A stretch of 64,000 nt of DNA from Streptomyces iranensis (GTDB taxonomy: Bacteria > Actinomycetota > Actinomycetes > Streptomycetales > Streptomycetaceae), in the NCBI RefSeq assembly GCF_017874715.1, contig NZ_JAGGLR010000024.1, positions 1 to 64,000 of the forward strand, written 5' to 3'. The notes beneath the pieces are model-generated. The model ran no database searches. It was not told where the DNA came from and saw nothing but the letters and a program-made list of their open reading frames with translations. The position numbers and the translations under genes were made by a program. The first letter of the stretch is position 1. The number at the start of each line of letters is the position of its first letter. This document shows, piece after piece, positions 54,009-61,727 of this stretch.

Positions 54009-54614
54009 ATGGCACGGAGGAAGGAATTCGATCCGGAGGTCGCGCTGGACGCCGCGATGCGGCTGTTCTGGCGCAATGGCTACGAGGGGACGTCCACCAG
54101 CGACCTGGTGGACGAGCTGGGCATCGCGCGGGCGAGTCTGTACGGGACCTTCGGGTCCAAGCGCGGACTGTATCTGGCCGCGCTCGACCGCTTCCTCTCC
54201 GGCGCCGCGGGGCCGAGCCCGGCCGACATCCTGGCGTCGCGGACATCGGCCCTGGACGCCGTCCGGGATCTCCTGGAAACCAGCGCTGCGGCCCCGAAAC
54301 CGGACACGCCCCAGGGCTGTTTCGCGGTCAACGCCACGGTGGAGCACGGCGACTCCGACCCCGAGATCGCGCGGCGCCTAGAGGGCAACCGAAGCCGCCT
54401 CGAGACCGCGCTCTACGGCGCGCTGCTGAGGGCCCACGCGGAGGGCGAGCTGGCCCCCGGCGTCGATCCGAGGTCCGCGGCCACCATGCTGGCCTCGCTC
54501 AACAGCGGCCTGAAGGTGCTGTCGTGCGCGGGCGCGGACCAGCGCGACCGCATCACCACCTCCGTCGACGCCGTCATGGCGATGCTGACCCCGCCGGCGG
54601 CCGCCACCGGCTGA
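54009..54614 (+). CDS. TetR-family transcriptional regulator
   Basis: A 201-residue one-component repressor. The N-terminal helix-turn-helix lies at about 10-55 (AAMRLFWRNGYEGTSTSDLV, then ARASLYGTFGSKRGLY), a typical TetR recognition region. The C-terminal ligand domain includes QGCFAVNATVE (about 98-108), which resembles the subgroup that senses reactive electrophiles or small aromatics. The start is ATG 54009, with no ribosome site and a -10 box six bases upstream, so leaderless. Neighbours are the discrete acyltransferase upstream and an epoxide-hydrolase-like gene downstream, whose upstream region carries the same 12-bp operator motif. It most likely controls itself and that hydrolase; a role in regulating the PKS is not shown by the sequence. 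Confidence 0.92.
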   Translation: MARRKEFDPEVALDAAMRLFWRNGYEGTSTSDLVDELGIARASLYGTFGSKRGLYLAALDRFLSGAAGPSPADILASRTSALDAVRDLLETSAAAPKPDTPQGCFAVNATVEHGDSDPEIARRLEGNRSRLETALYGALLRAHAEGELAPGVDPRSAATMLASLNSGLKVLSCAGADQRDRITTSVDAVMAMLTPPAAATG

Positions 54615-54710
54615 CGGCGGCGGGCCACGGCCGCGCGAGCGCGGAGGACACCTGTGGTTGCCAGTGACTCATGCGTGCCTTAATTCGAGACTACTCAGTC
54701 CCGAAAATGC

Positions 54711-54722
54711 TGAGATCGATCA
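54711..54722 (-). promoter_or_regulatory. Second copy of the TetR operator motif, before the hydrolase gene
   Basis: TGAGATCGATCA is the exact reverse complement of 53978-53989 in the TetR promoter. It ends ten bases before the ATG at 54733, where a bound repressor would block initiation. A weak TTAATT (54680-54685) and GAAAAT (54703-54708) pair at 17-bp spacing just upstream could be the promoter. Confidence 0.6.
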
Positions 54723-54732
54723 TGGAGAAGCA

Positions 54733-55617
54733 ATGATTTCCGACCATCGTGGAGCACCTCTCCGCACCGGCCGCGTCGCCGTCAACGGGACGAAGCTCCA
54801 TTACCGAACCGCGGGCTCCGGCCCGGTGGTGGTACTGCTGCACGGCGTGCCCAAGACCGGCTATCACTGGCGGCACCTGGTCCCGAAGCTGACGGCACGG
54901 CACACCGTCGTCGTACCGGACCTCCGTGGTCTGGGCGACTCCGCCCACCCCGCGGACGGCTTCGACTGCGCCACGATGAGCGACGACATCGCCGCGCTGA
55001 TGGCCCACCTCGGGCACGACACCTACACCGTGATGGGCGAGGACTGGGGAGCGGTGGTCGGCTATCAGCTCGCCGCCCGGCATGGCGATCACGTCGAGGC
55101 ACTGGTCTTCGCCGAGGCACTGCTGCCCGGGTTCGGCTTCGAGGACCACACCGCCCTGACTCATGAGAACGTCTCGGGCGGGATGTTCCTGTGGCATCTG
55201 GGCTTCTACTTCCAGCCGGACGTACCCGAGATGCTGATCGCCGGACATGAGCGCGAGCTCATCACGTACATGCTGAAGGACGAGCGCAGCTACCCCGACA
55301 CCGCCACCGCGGACGCGATCGAGGAATATGTGCGCTGCTACTCCATGCCCGGCGGCATCCGCTCGATGCTGGCGATCTATCGGGCGATGCTCGTCGACGC
55401 CGGGCAGAACCGGGAGGCGGCGCGGACGAAGCTGGACATCCCGGTGCTGGCGCTCGGTGGCGACGCGTTCATCGGCGACCGGAACGAGGCCCAGATGCGG
55501 CTCCTCGCGCACGACGTCACCGGCCATGTCTTCGAGGCCGGACACGACCTCGCCGAGGAGGCGCCGGACGAAGTGGCCGATGTACTGCTGGCGTTCCTGG
55601 CCGACCGGCTCACGTGA
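54733..55617 (+). CDS. Alpha/beta-hydrolase, epoxide hydrolase / haloalkane dehalogenase type
   Basis: A 294-residue cytosolic alpha/beta hydrolase. Start ATG 54733 has GGAG five bases upstream; an in-frame start at 54658 would add a 25-residue tail without a ribosome site. Visible motifs are the oxyanion-hole HGVP, a nucleophile Asp104 in G-E-D-W-G, and His271 in EAGHDLAEE. An Asp nucleophile in GxDWG is the signature of epoxide hydrolases and haloalkane dehalogenases, not of thioesterases or esterases (Ser). The length matches the family. It follows the TetR gene and shares its operator motif, so it is probably induced with it to detoxify or catabolise a small epoxide or halide. No link to polyketide release is indicated. 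Confidence 0.88.
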   Translation: MISDHRGAPLRTGRVAVNGTKLHYRTAGSGPVVVLLHGVPKTGYHWRHLVPKLTARHTVVVPDLRGLGDSAHPADGFDCATMSDDIAALMAHLGHDTYTVMGEDWGAVVGYQLAARHGDHVEALVFAEALLPGFGFEDHTALTHENVSGGMFLWHLGFYFQPDVPEMLIAGHERELITYMLKDERSYPDTATADAIEEYVRCYSMPGGIRSMLAIYRAMLVDAGQNREAARTKLDIPVLALGGDAFIGDRNEAQMRLLAHDVTGHVFEAGHDLAEEAPDEVADVLLAFLADRLT

Positions 55618-55635
55618 TCGGAGCCGGCCCCCCTG

Positions 55636-55669
55636 CTCTCTTGTGGTGACTCGGGAACCGTAGGAGAGT
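55636..55669 (+). promoter_or_regulatory. Putative HxlR operator, copy 1 (upstream of the HxlR gene)
   Basis: An imperfect inverted repeat, CTCTCTTGTGGT / ACCGTAGGAGAG around nine bases. The 27 bases at 55643-55669 match 56558-56584 at 25 positions. The right arm overlaps the AGGAG ribosome site of the HxlR gene, which fits autoregulation. Confidence 0.6.
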
Positions 55670-55675
55670 GATCCT

Positions 55676-56056
55676 ATGGGGACCAAGCAGTACACGGGCT
55701 CGCCCGAGGACGCCGATCTGATGCGCGCGGACTCCCTGGCGCGGGAGATCTTCGCGGATGTCGCCAACAAGTGGGCGTTCCTGATCATCGAGTTCCTCGG
55801 TGAACGCACCCTGCGCTTCAGCGAGTTGCGGAACGAGGTCGAGGGCATCAGCCACAAGATGCTCACCCAGAACCTGCGCATGCTGGAGCGCAACGGCCTG
55901 GTCCAGCGGAAGGTGCACCCCACCGTGCCGCCACGGGTCGAGTACACCCTCACCGAAGCGGGCCGGGCCCTGCGCGCGACGGTCGATGGAATGTGCGGCT
56001 GGACGCATACGTACCTCGGTCATATCGAGGAATCCCGCCGCCGCTTCGACGCCTGA
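55676..56056 (+). CDS. HxlR-family winged-helix regulator
   Basis: A 126-residue MarR/HxlR-type DNA-binding protein. AGGAG lies nine bases before the ATG. The winged helix covers about 22-105: NKWAFLIIEFLGERTLRFSE, then the recognition region ISHKMLTQNLRMLERNGLVQR, then the wing PPRVEYTLTEAGRAL. A single-domain protein of this size is typical. It is convergent with a RidA-family gene whose promoter carries the same 27-bp repeat, so it probably controls both. The inducer is unknown. Confidence 0.92.
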   Translation: MGTKQYTGSPEDADLMRADSLAREIFADVANKWAFLIIEFLGERTLRFSELRNEVEGISHKMLTQNLRMLERNGLVQRKVHPTVPPRVEYTLTEAGRALRATVDGMCGWTHTYLGHIEESRRRFDA

Positions 56057-56082
56057 ACGAGCGGAGCGCTCACCCGTGCCGG

Positions 56083-56113
56083 GTGGTGGCCCCACGAGAG
56101 GTGGGGCCACCAC
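56083..56113 (+). terminator. Bidirectional terminator between HxlR and RidA genes
   Basis: Perfect 13-bp inverted repeat: GTGGTGGCCCCAC at 56083-56095 and its complement at 56101-56113, with a five-base GAGAG loop. It sits between two convergent stops (56056 and 56125), so it can serve both transcripts. Confidence 0.8.
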
Positions 56114-56124
56114 ACCGGCCACGC

Positions 56125-56532
56125 TCAGTCCAGGACCGCGGTGGCCTCGATCTCGACCAGATGCTCGGGTACGTCCAGCGCCGCGACGCCCAGCAGCGTG
56201 CCCGGCGGGACCGGGGTGACCCCTAGCTTCGCGGCCGCCCGAGCGGCTCCGTCGAGGAACTGGGGCATCTTGTCGGGGGTCCAGTCGACGACGTGGACGG
56301 TCAGCTTCGCCACGTCGTCGAAGGAGCCACCGACCTCGGCCAGGGCGGTGGCGATGTTGAGGTAACACCGCTCGACCTGAGCGGCGAGATCGCCTTCGCC
56401 GACCGTGACCCCATCGGCGTCCCAGGCCACCTGCCCGGCGATGTGGATCAGCCTCGACCCGGTCGCGATCGACACCTGCCGGTATGCGTCGATCTCCGGC
56501 AATCCGCTGGGGTTCACCAGGGTGATGGCCAT
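56125..56532 (-). CDS. RidA/YjgF-family protein lacking the catalytic arginine
   Basis: A 135-residue member of the RidA (YjgF/YER057c/UK114) family, normally a trimer that hydrolyses reactive enamines and imines. Family features: N-terminal VNPSGLPEIDAYRQ, IHIAGQVAWDADG, the NIATALAEVGGSFDDVAKLTVHVVD core, and the C-terminal VEIEATAVLD. The segment that is PARS(x)V in active RidA, holding the imine-binding Arg, reads PPGTLLGV here, so that Arg is missing. Classical imine deaminase activity is therefore doubtful. The start has GAAGG eight to nine bases upstream. The upstream region carries the HxlR-type repeat, so the gene is likely in the regulon of its neighbour. Confidence 0.9.
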   Translation of the reverse strand: MAITLVNPSGLPEIDAYRQVSIATGSRLIHIAGQVAWDADGVTVGEGDLAAQVERCYLNIATALAEVGGSFDDVAKLTVHVVDWTPDKMPQFLDGAARAAAKLGVTPVPPGTLLGVAALDVPEHLVEIEATAVLD

Positions 56533-56557
56533 GCTGCCTGCCTTCTCGTCATCTCTC

Positions 56558-56584
56558 GTGGTTACTCGGAAACCGTAGGAGAGT
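56558..56584 (+). promoter_or_regulatory. Putative HxlR operator, copy 2 (upstream of the RidA-family gene)
   Basis: Twenty-seven bases with two mismatches to 55643-55669 (GTGGT-n-ACTCGG-n-AACCGTAGGAGAGT). It begins 26 bases upstream of the leftward RidA start. Because the two genes face opposite ways but the repeats have the same orientation, it is not merely a shared ribosome site. Confidence 0.6.
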
Positions 56585-56724
56585 CTCCTCTGACATGGAA
56601 GAACGCACTTTTCGGTGACCGAGGAACCTTTTGGTGACCGACGGGCGAAGCGGCTCGCGCACCGGTTGCGCGGACGTCCGGCCTTCCGGGTTTGTCATGT
56701 ACGGGCTACAGTGCGGAGTATGCG

Positions 56725-56738
56725 TGGGAGCGCTCCCA
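56725..56738 (+). promoter_or_regulatory. CebR-type operator (cellulose/cellobiose regulon)
   Basis: TGGGAGCGCTCCCA is a perfect 14-bp palindrome identical to the CebR box known from Streptomyces cellulase and cellobiose-transport genes. It lies 45 bases before the secreted-protein ATG and just after a possible promoter (TTGTCA 56692-56697, GAGTAT 56716-56721, 18-bp spacer). It therefore covers the probable transcription start, and repression until cellobiose is present is expected. Confidence 0.85.
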
Positions 56739-56783
56739 AGCCTCAAGCGCTCCCGATCCTCCCGACCAGCCGAAGGATCTCCC

Positions 56784-57572
56784 ATGACCCCCACACCACA
56801 CCGCGCCCTGGCCGTCGCCGCGGTGGCCGTGGCGGTGGCGCTGGCCGCCCCGGCCGCGCCACGGGCCTCGGCGCAACCGGCGGCCTGCGCCGCCGACGGC
56901 TTCTGCGAGGACTTCGAGTCCCGGACCGGGACCACCCCCGCGGGCCGCTGGACCACGGCCGTGGCCAACTGCTCGGGAACCGGCACCGCCACCGTGGACA
57001 CCACGATGGCGCACGGCGGCACCAAGTCGGTGCGGATCGCCGGGAAGGCGGGGTACTGCAACCACGCCTTCGCCGGCACCTCGCTGTCCGGCCTGCCGTC
57101 CGGCGGTGACCTCTACGCCCGCTTCTGGGTCCGCCACACCACCGCGCTGCCCGCCCAGCACGTCACGTTCGCCGCCCTGCGCGACGCCAACGACAACGGC
57201 AAGGACCTGCGCATGGGCGGCCAGAACAAGGCGCTCCAGTGGAACCGCGAGTCCGACGACGCCACCCTCCCCGCCCAGAGCCCGGCGGGCGTCGCGCTCA
57301 GCACCCCGTTGCCCGTCAACACCTGGACGTGTCTGGAGTTCCGCCTCGACCGCACCGCGGGCCGCCTGGACACCTGGGTGAACGGCGGGCTCGTCACCGG
57401 CCTGGTGGTCGACGGCACCCCGACCCAGGACGTCGATCAGCAGTGGCTGAACCGGGGCGGGTGGCGGCCCGCCCCGGCCGATCTGCGGCTGGGCTGGGAG
57501 AGCTACGGCGAGGGCGACGACACCCTCTGGTACGACGACGTGGCCGTCGGCACCTCCCGTATCGGCTGCTGA
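56784..57572 (+). CDS. Secreted Cip1-like / polysaccharide-lyase-fold protein
   Basis: A 262-residue exported protein. ATG 56784 has AAGGA about seven bases upstream; an upstream in-frame start at 56631 would bury the signal peptide. Residues 1-30 are a Sec signal peptide (hydrophobic Ala/Val core, cleavage after ASA). The mature part starts with a Cys-rich segment and CEDFES...PAGRW, then YARFWVRHT, and ends in a LGWESYGEGDDTLWYDDVAV strand pattern. That layout fits the Cip1-like beta-jelly-roll proteins of cellulose-degrading fungi and Streptomyces, which resemble glucuronan lyases. The CebR box in its promoter supports a plant-cell-wall role. I recognise the fold by pattern only, so the substrate is not assigned. 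Confidence 0.8.
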   Translation: MTPTPHRALAVAAVAVAVALAAPAAPRASAQPAACAADGFCEDFESRTGTTPAGRWTTAVANCSGTGTATVDTTMAHGGTKSVRIAGKAGYCNHAFAGTSLSGLPSGGDLYARFWVRHTTALPAQHVTFAALRDANDNGKDLRMGGQNKALQWNRESDDATLPAQSPAGVALSTPLPVNTWTCLEFRLDRTAGRLDTWVNGGLVTGLVVDGTPTQDVDQQWLNRGGWRPAPADLRLGWESYGEGDDTLWYDDVAVGTSRIGC

Positions 57573-57585
57573 CCAGCCGTCGAGT

Positions 57586-59019
57586 TCAAGGGTTCAGGGG
57601 GAAGCTGACCGACCGGGACTTCTTCCACTCCTCGTGCTCCAGATCCTTGGCCTCGGTGCCGTCCCCGTACAGGTCGGCCGAGCCCCCGTCGGTGATGACC
57701 TGGGCGCGGGCGCCGGGCGCCGCGAGGTCGGGCACGTCCACCACGATCTCCCAGCCGCCCGGGTCGGCGGTCGGCAGGTCGAGCCGCTTGACCGGCTGGT
57801 GTCCGGCGACGCCGTCCCAGGAGTAGAGCGCGTACGGGGCGCTGTTGTCCTCGGCCGCCCAGGAACCGGCCACGATGAGGTACTGGCCCTTGTCGTTGCG
57901 GCGGATGTCGCGGACGCTCAGGCCCCCGAGGTCGAGGGTGACCGGGTCGCCGAAGGTGGCGTGGGTGTCCTTGTCGCCCACGGACCGGGCCAGCTCGTCG
58001 GCGTTGGTGACCGGGACCAGCAGCGCCTTGCCGCCGTCGGCGGGCGGCACCAGAGGCGCCCGGAAGCCGATGTACGCGGTGGATCCTGAGCCGGGCGCGA
58101 ACTCCAGGCCCTCGACGTTGAATCCGTCGATCTGCTTGGGCACCTGGCCGTCCGCGGTGCCCTTGGCGAAGCCGAGCCGGTCGCCGTTGGCCTTGTCCCA
58201 GTCCACCAGGTCGTCGCGCAGGCCCTGGTACGAGCCGCCGACCTCGAGGTCGGTGTCGGCGCCCGAACCGGAGACGGTGGTGGTGAAGAGGGTGAAGCGG
58301 TCCTCCTTCGGCTCCCCGTCCTTGTCGTTGCCCAGCGAGCCGGTCCAGTAGATGGTGTCGCCGACGCGGGCCGCGCCCTCGATGTCGATCTCCTTGTCGA
58401 CGTCCAGCCCGGAGCCGACGTCCCAGGTGCGCACCGGCGCGCCGGACGCGTCGCGGCGGTACAGGCGCAGGATGTTGGACTCGTCGTCGGCGACGACCAT
58501 ATAGCCGCCGCCGACGTCCACGGCGGCGGAGGAGTCGCTGGAGCCGGTCAGGTAGCGGGTGTCCGCGGCGTTCCGCACGGCGCCGGAGGCCGCGTAGTGC
58601 AGGGTGGTGGTGGCGCTCTTGCCACCGAGGCCGGTCACCTTGAGGGTGAGGTCGGTGTAGCCCTTGCCACGTGCCCGTACGGCCACCTCGCGGGTGGCGC
58701 CGGTGCCGGTCACCGTGACGTCCCCGGCCTGGGCGACCGAGCCGTGGGTGGTGGCGGTGGCGGACACGGTGAGCGCGCCCGTGTCGGCGCCGCTCTGGCC
58801 GACCTTCACGGTCACCGTCGGGTCGCCGGTGGCGCCGACGGCGCCGGACAGGTACGAGGTGGCGAGCTTGATGGTCGGTGTGCCATAACCGCTCGCGTTT
58901 CCGGCCACCGCGGAGCCCGGGAGCGCGGACAGCGTCACGGCACCGGTCACGAGCGCCAGCGCGGCGGCGGGGAGGACCCGGCGGGTACGGCGCGGAGGAG
59001 TGGCATGGGACGGGACCAT
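57586..59019 (-). CDS. Secreted DUF3616-like protein
   Basis: A 477-residue exported protein. I chose ATG 59019 because GAAGGG lies eight bases upstream and the signal peptide follows directly: RRTRRVL, a hydrophobic stretch, and probable cleavage after AVA (39). The double Arg could be a Tat signal. An earlier in-frame ATG (59067) lacks a ribosome site. After an Ig-like beta-rich N-terminal region (about 50-140) comes a beta-propeller-like part with SSAAVDVGGGYMVVADDESN, DIEGAARVGDTIYWTGSLGN and DGFNVEGLEFAPG, which match the DUF3616 pattern. Function unknown. It converges on the Cip1-like gene with only 13 bases between stops. Confidence 0.8.
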   Translation of the reverse strand: MVPSHATPPRRTRRVLPAAALALVTGAVTLSALPGSAVAGNASGYGTPTIKLATSYLSGAVGATGDPTVTVKVGQSGADTGALTVSATATTHGSVAQAGDVTVTGTGATREVAVRARGKGYTDLTLKVTGLGGKSATTTLHYAASGAVRNAADTRYLTGSSDSSAAVDVGGGYMVVADDESNILRLYRRDASGAPVRTWDVGSGLDVDKEIDIEGAARVGDTIYWTGSLGNDKDGEPKEDRFTLFTTTVSGSGADTDLEVGGSYQGLRDDLVDWDKANGDRLGFAKGTADGQVPKQIDGFNVEGLEFAPGSGSTAYIGFRAPLVPPADGGKALLVPVTNADELARSVGDKDTHATFGDPVTLDLGGLSVRDIRRNDKGQYLIVAGSWAAEDNSAPYALYSWDGVAGHQPVKRLDLPTADPGGWEIVVDVPDLAAPGARAQVITDGGSADLYGDGTEAKDLEHEEWKKSRSVSFPLNP

Positions 59020-59222
59020 CGTGAGTACCCTTCGTCGGCTGCGGGGCCGGCCGGCGGACCGGCACACCGCCCTGACGATGGATCATCCACATGGCGTGCG
59101 CATGAACGATCATCGAACATGAACCGCTCACGGCCCGTGAACCAGTCCCGGCCCATGGAAGTCCCGGCCCGTGGACTCTCAGCGGTGGACTCCCGAGACT
59201 CCCGCCCACGGGCCCGCCGCCG

Positions 59223-60503
59223 TCAGCAGACGCCGTCGCCTGGCTTCGGGTTCCCGAGCCCGAAGAACGGCCGCAGCCTCAGCCCGGCCCAGGTGCCGAG
59301 GAGGGCGAAGGCACCCCAGACCCAGCCGTGCAGGCTGCCGGAGGCGATGCCCGCGAGATAGGCACCGATGTTGCAGCCGCCCGCCAGCCGGGCACCGATG
59401 CCCATCAGCACCCCGCCGAGCACCGCCGCGGTCGCCGTACGCCACGGCACACCGCGGTGCAGGGTCCAGGTGCCGCCGAGCGCCGCCGCGACCGCCGCGC
59501 CGATCATGATGCCGATGTCGGTGAGGCTGGTCTTGTCGGCGAACACGGGCCCCGCGAGCATCTCCTTGTTCCCGGGCTGCTGCCACCAGCTCCAGCTCTC
59601 CGGATGGCCGCCGAGCGCGCGTACCAGCTCCGAGCCCCACAGGCTGAAGGCGCTGGTGACGCCCCACGCGCCACCGGAGACGAGCAGCACACCGGCGCCC
59701 AGCACGGCCAGCGCCAGCGCGCCGACCGCCAGCGGCCAGGAGCCGCGCAGCACACGGGCGGCGGCACCGCGCGCGGAGGGCACCGGACCGGTCGGCGGCG
59801 GGTTGCGGCGGGCCTGGACGCGCCGGCTGACCAGGACGATGGCGGCGAGCACGAGGATCGTCACCGCCCAGGAGCCGAACCAGCCGATGTGGTCCGCCAT
59901 GACGACCGGCTCCAGCGAGGGCAGGTCCTTCCACAGGTCGAACTGCCAGGCGGCCAGGGTGGCGCCGCCGATGAAGCCGCCGAGCGTGAGCACGATCGAC
60001 GTCTGCCCCGAGCCGACCGCGAAGAGGGTGCCGGAGGCGCAGGCTCCACCGAGCTGCATGCCGATGGCGAAGAGGAACGAGCCGATCAGCAGCCCGAGCC
60101 CCAGCGGTCCGCCCGAGGGCGCCGGAACGGACCCGAACAGCCCGGTCTTCGTGCCGATGAGCAGGGCGAACAGGGTGGCCGTGGTGCCCAGCAGCAGGGC
60201 GTGGGCGCGCAGCCCGGTGCCGTTGCCGACGGCCACCAGCTGCCGCCAGGCGGAGGTGAAGCCGAAGCGGGAGTGGAAGAGGGCGACGCCCAGGGCGAGG
60301 CCGAGCAGCAGCAGGACGCCGGGCTTGGCCCCGTGGGCGGACCATACGTACGCGGTCAGCGCCGCGGCGAGCAGCCCGGACACGGCGAGCGGCACCCGCC
60401 GCACCGGCGGCGCGGCGGGCGCCTCCGGCCGCGGCACGGAGGTGGGGGAGGGGGACAGCAGTGCGGCGGTCTTCGCCGCATCGGCGGGCGGGGCGGTGGT
60501 CAC
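59223..60503 (-). CDS. YeeE/YedE-family sulfur-compound transporter
   Basis: A 426-residue inner-membrane protein with about ten hydrophobic segments. GTG start with GGAG seven bases upstream. The two half-repeats each carry the family signature with a conserved Cys: GMQLGGACASGTLF (Cys155) and GARLAGGCNIGAYLAG (Cys377), the residues that relay thiosulfate in the characterised TsuA member. Related proteins import thiosulfate or take part in selenium and sulfur metabolism. A Pro/Ala-rich cytosolic N-terminus of about 36 residues precedes the first membrane segment. A short Cys-containing ORF lies about 115 bases upstream on the same strand and may regulate it. No sulfurtransferase partner gene is adjacent. 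Confidence 0.9.
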   Translation of the reverse strand: MTTAPPADAAKTAALLSPSPTSVPRPEAPAAPPVRRVPLAVSGLLAAALTAYVWSAHGAKPGVLLLLGLALGVALFHSRFGFTSAWRQLVAVGNGTGLRAHALLLGTTATLFALLIGTKTGLFGSVPAPSGGPLGLGLLIGSFLFAIGMQLGGACASGTLFAVGSGQTSIVLTLGGFIGGATLAAWQFDLWKDLPSLEPVVMADHIGWFGSWAVTILVLAAIVLVSRRVQARRNPPPTGPVPSARGAAARVLRGSWPLAVGALALAVLGAGVLLVSGGAWGVTSAFSLWGSELVRALGGHPESWSWWQQPGNKEMLAGPVFADKTSLTDIGIMIGAAVAAALGGTWTLHRGVPWRTATAAVLGGVLMGIGARLAGGCNIGAYLAGIASGSLHGWVWGAFALLGTWAGLRLRPFFGLGNPKPGDGVC

Positions 60504-60617
60504 GTGCGGACTCCGGAGATGGAGGAGAGGGGTAGGACGCCGGGCGGGAGGGCCCGGCCGAGCGGCGTGGCGCCGAGGGCGGCGGCGCGCGGTGGGGGGA
60601 AACCGGCTGGTTCCGGC

Positions 60618-60701
60618 TCAGCGGCGACAGAGGCCGTCGTCGACGCACCACGCCGAGCTCGCGAACAGCGCGAGACAGAGCAGACGGGCGGGTGCGGACA
60701 T
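60618..60701 (-). CDS. Possible 27-residue Cys-containing leader peptide
   Basis: ATG at 60701 to TGA, preceded by a strong CTGGAGGG (spacing short, about two bases). The peptide MSAPARLLCLALFASSAWCV continues with seven residues ending LCRR, giving three Cys in 27 residues. It lies about 115 bases upstream of the YeeE/YedE transporter, same strand. Cys-bearing leader ORFs ahead of sulfur-uptake genes are known attenuators in actinobacteria. Apart from this ORF, the 305-base stretch 60504-60808 shows no other gene. Existence and role are inferred. Confidence 0.45.
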   Translation of the reverse strand: MSAPARLLCLALFASSAWCVDDGLCRR

Positions 60702-60808
60702 GCCCTCCAGGATATGGTCCGGGTTTCAAGAATTGGACCCCGGTCTCACCATGCGATCTGTGGAGTCGGCCACAGCTGGAGTCGGCCACGGATACGGATG
60801 GCCTCGGG

Positions 60809-61570
60809 TCAGCCGTCCTCGCCCCGCTCGGCGGTGTCCGCGAAGCCCACGTACATCGAGTGGTGCAGCTCCGCCACATGGTCCCGGAGGAGGGCGGCCG
60901 CCGAGGTGGCGTCCTGCGCGGCGAGCGCGGCCCGGATGGCCTTGTGCTGCGCGTTGCTGCCGCGGAGGTAGTCCAGCGGATACGGCAGGAAGTACGCGTA
61001 CAGCTCTCCGGTGATCCGCTCGTACATCCCCAGCGCGGAGGGCAGCCCGGCGCCCTCGGCGAGTGCCAGGTGGAACCGCTTGTCGCTGGCGTGGAACTCG
61101 GCCCAGCTCCCGGCCGCGTCCATCTCCCGGACGCACTCGTCGAGCCGGTCGAGCCCCGGCCGGCCGAGCCGCTCGGCGGCCAGATGCGCGAAGCCGGCCT
61201 CCAGCACGATGCGCTCGTCGATCAGCCGGTGCACCCGTTCGCTGTCCTCCCGGTACGCGGCGACCTGCGCCACGGTGCGGCGGCGCGGCCGCTCCGCGAT
61301 GAAGGTGCCGCCCGTACGCCCCGGGCGCCGCTGGACGACGCCCTCGCGCTCCAGGGTGCTGAGGGCCCGGCGGACGGTGATCTCGCCGACCCCGAGCGCC
61401 GCCGCCGTGGCCTGGACATTGGGCAGCCGCTCGCCGGGCGCCAGCAGGCCCAGGTCCACCGCCAGCGAGATCCGGGCCCGTACGGTGTCGACGGCGCTGG
61501 TGCGGCGGATCGCGGCGAGGGCGCTGCTGGTCAGGGCGCTCGGTGCGCCGGACGGTTCCTGGGTCGCCAT
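60809..61570 (-). CDS. GntR-family regulator, FadR/FCD type
   Basis: A 253-residue regulator. The N-terminal winged helix lies at about 30-95 (GERLPNVQATAAALGVGEITVRRALSTLEREGVV); the variant PNVQA replaces the usual PSERE. The C-terminal all-helical FCD ligand domain (about 105-245) shows the metal-site pattern D-x3-H in ASDKRFHLAL plus His residues in NAQHKAIRAAL and LRDHVAELHH. Proteins of this type usually bind carboxylate effectors and control the adjacent divergent operon. Here that is the carbon-nitrogen hydrolase and permease pair starting at 61728. The 157-base intergenic region has an imperfect inverted repeat GAGCATG-TTTT-CATGGCTC (61674-61692) that could be its operator. Confidence 0.92.
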   Translation of the reverse strand: MATQEPSGAPSALTSSALAAIRRTSAVDTVRARISLAVDLGLLAPGERLPNVQATAAALGVGEITVRRALSTLEREGVVQRRPGRTGGTFIAERPRRRTVAQVAAYREDSERVHRLIDERIVLEAGFAHLAAERLGRPGLDRLDECVREMDAAGSWAEFHASDKRFHLALAEGAGLPSALGMYERITGELYAYFLPYPLDYLRGSNAQHKAIRAALAAQDATSAAALLRDHVAELHHSMYVGFADTAERGEDG

Positions 61571-61727
61571 TCCCTCAGCGTAGGCATCCCGCCCCGCGGC
61601 CTCCCCACGGTCCTCGGACGGGGGCCGCCGCTTTGCGGAACCGTTACCTCCGGGGGTTTACCTGATCAAAGTGAGCATGTTTTCATGGCTCGCATTCACC
61701 CCTGGACACCCACTGTCGAAGGCACTG

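Noticed and set aside
54733..55617. Alpha/beta-hydrolase as a type II thioesterase of the cluster
   Set aside because: The nucleophile is Asp in GEDWG, typical of epoxide hydrolases and dehalogenases, not Ser.
56631..56783. Upstream extension of the Cip1-like gene
   Set aside because: It would run through the CebR box and promoter and place the signal peptide internally; ATG 56784 has its own ribosome site.
59063..59222. Short near-repeats of TCCCGGCCCRTGGA between the DUF3616-like and YeeE genes
   Set aside because: Only two degenerate copies, no spacer regularity, and no link to a gene; not a CRISPR array or mobile-element end.
61671..61727. GTG start adding 19 residues to the carbon-nitrogen hydrolase
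   Set aside because: There is no ribosome site, and the extension is unlike the family; ATG 61728 has GAAGG at good spacing.
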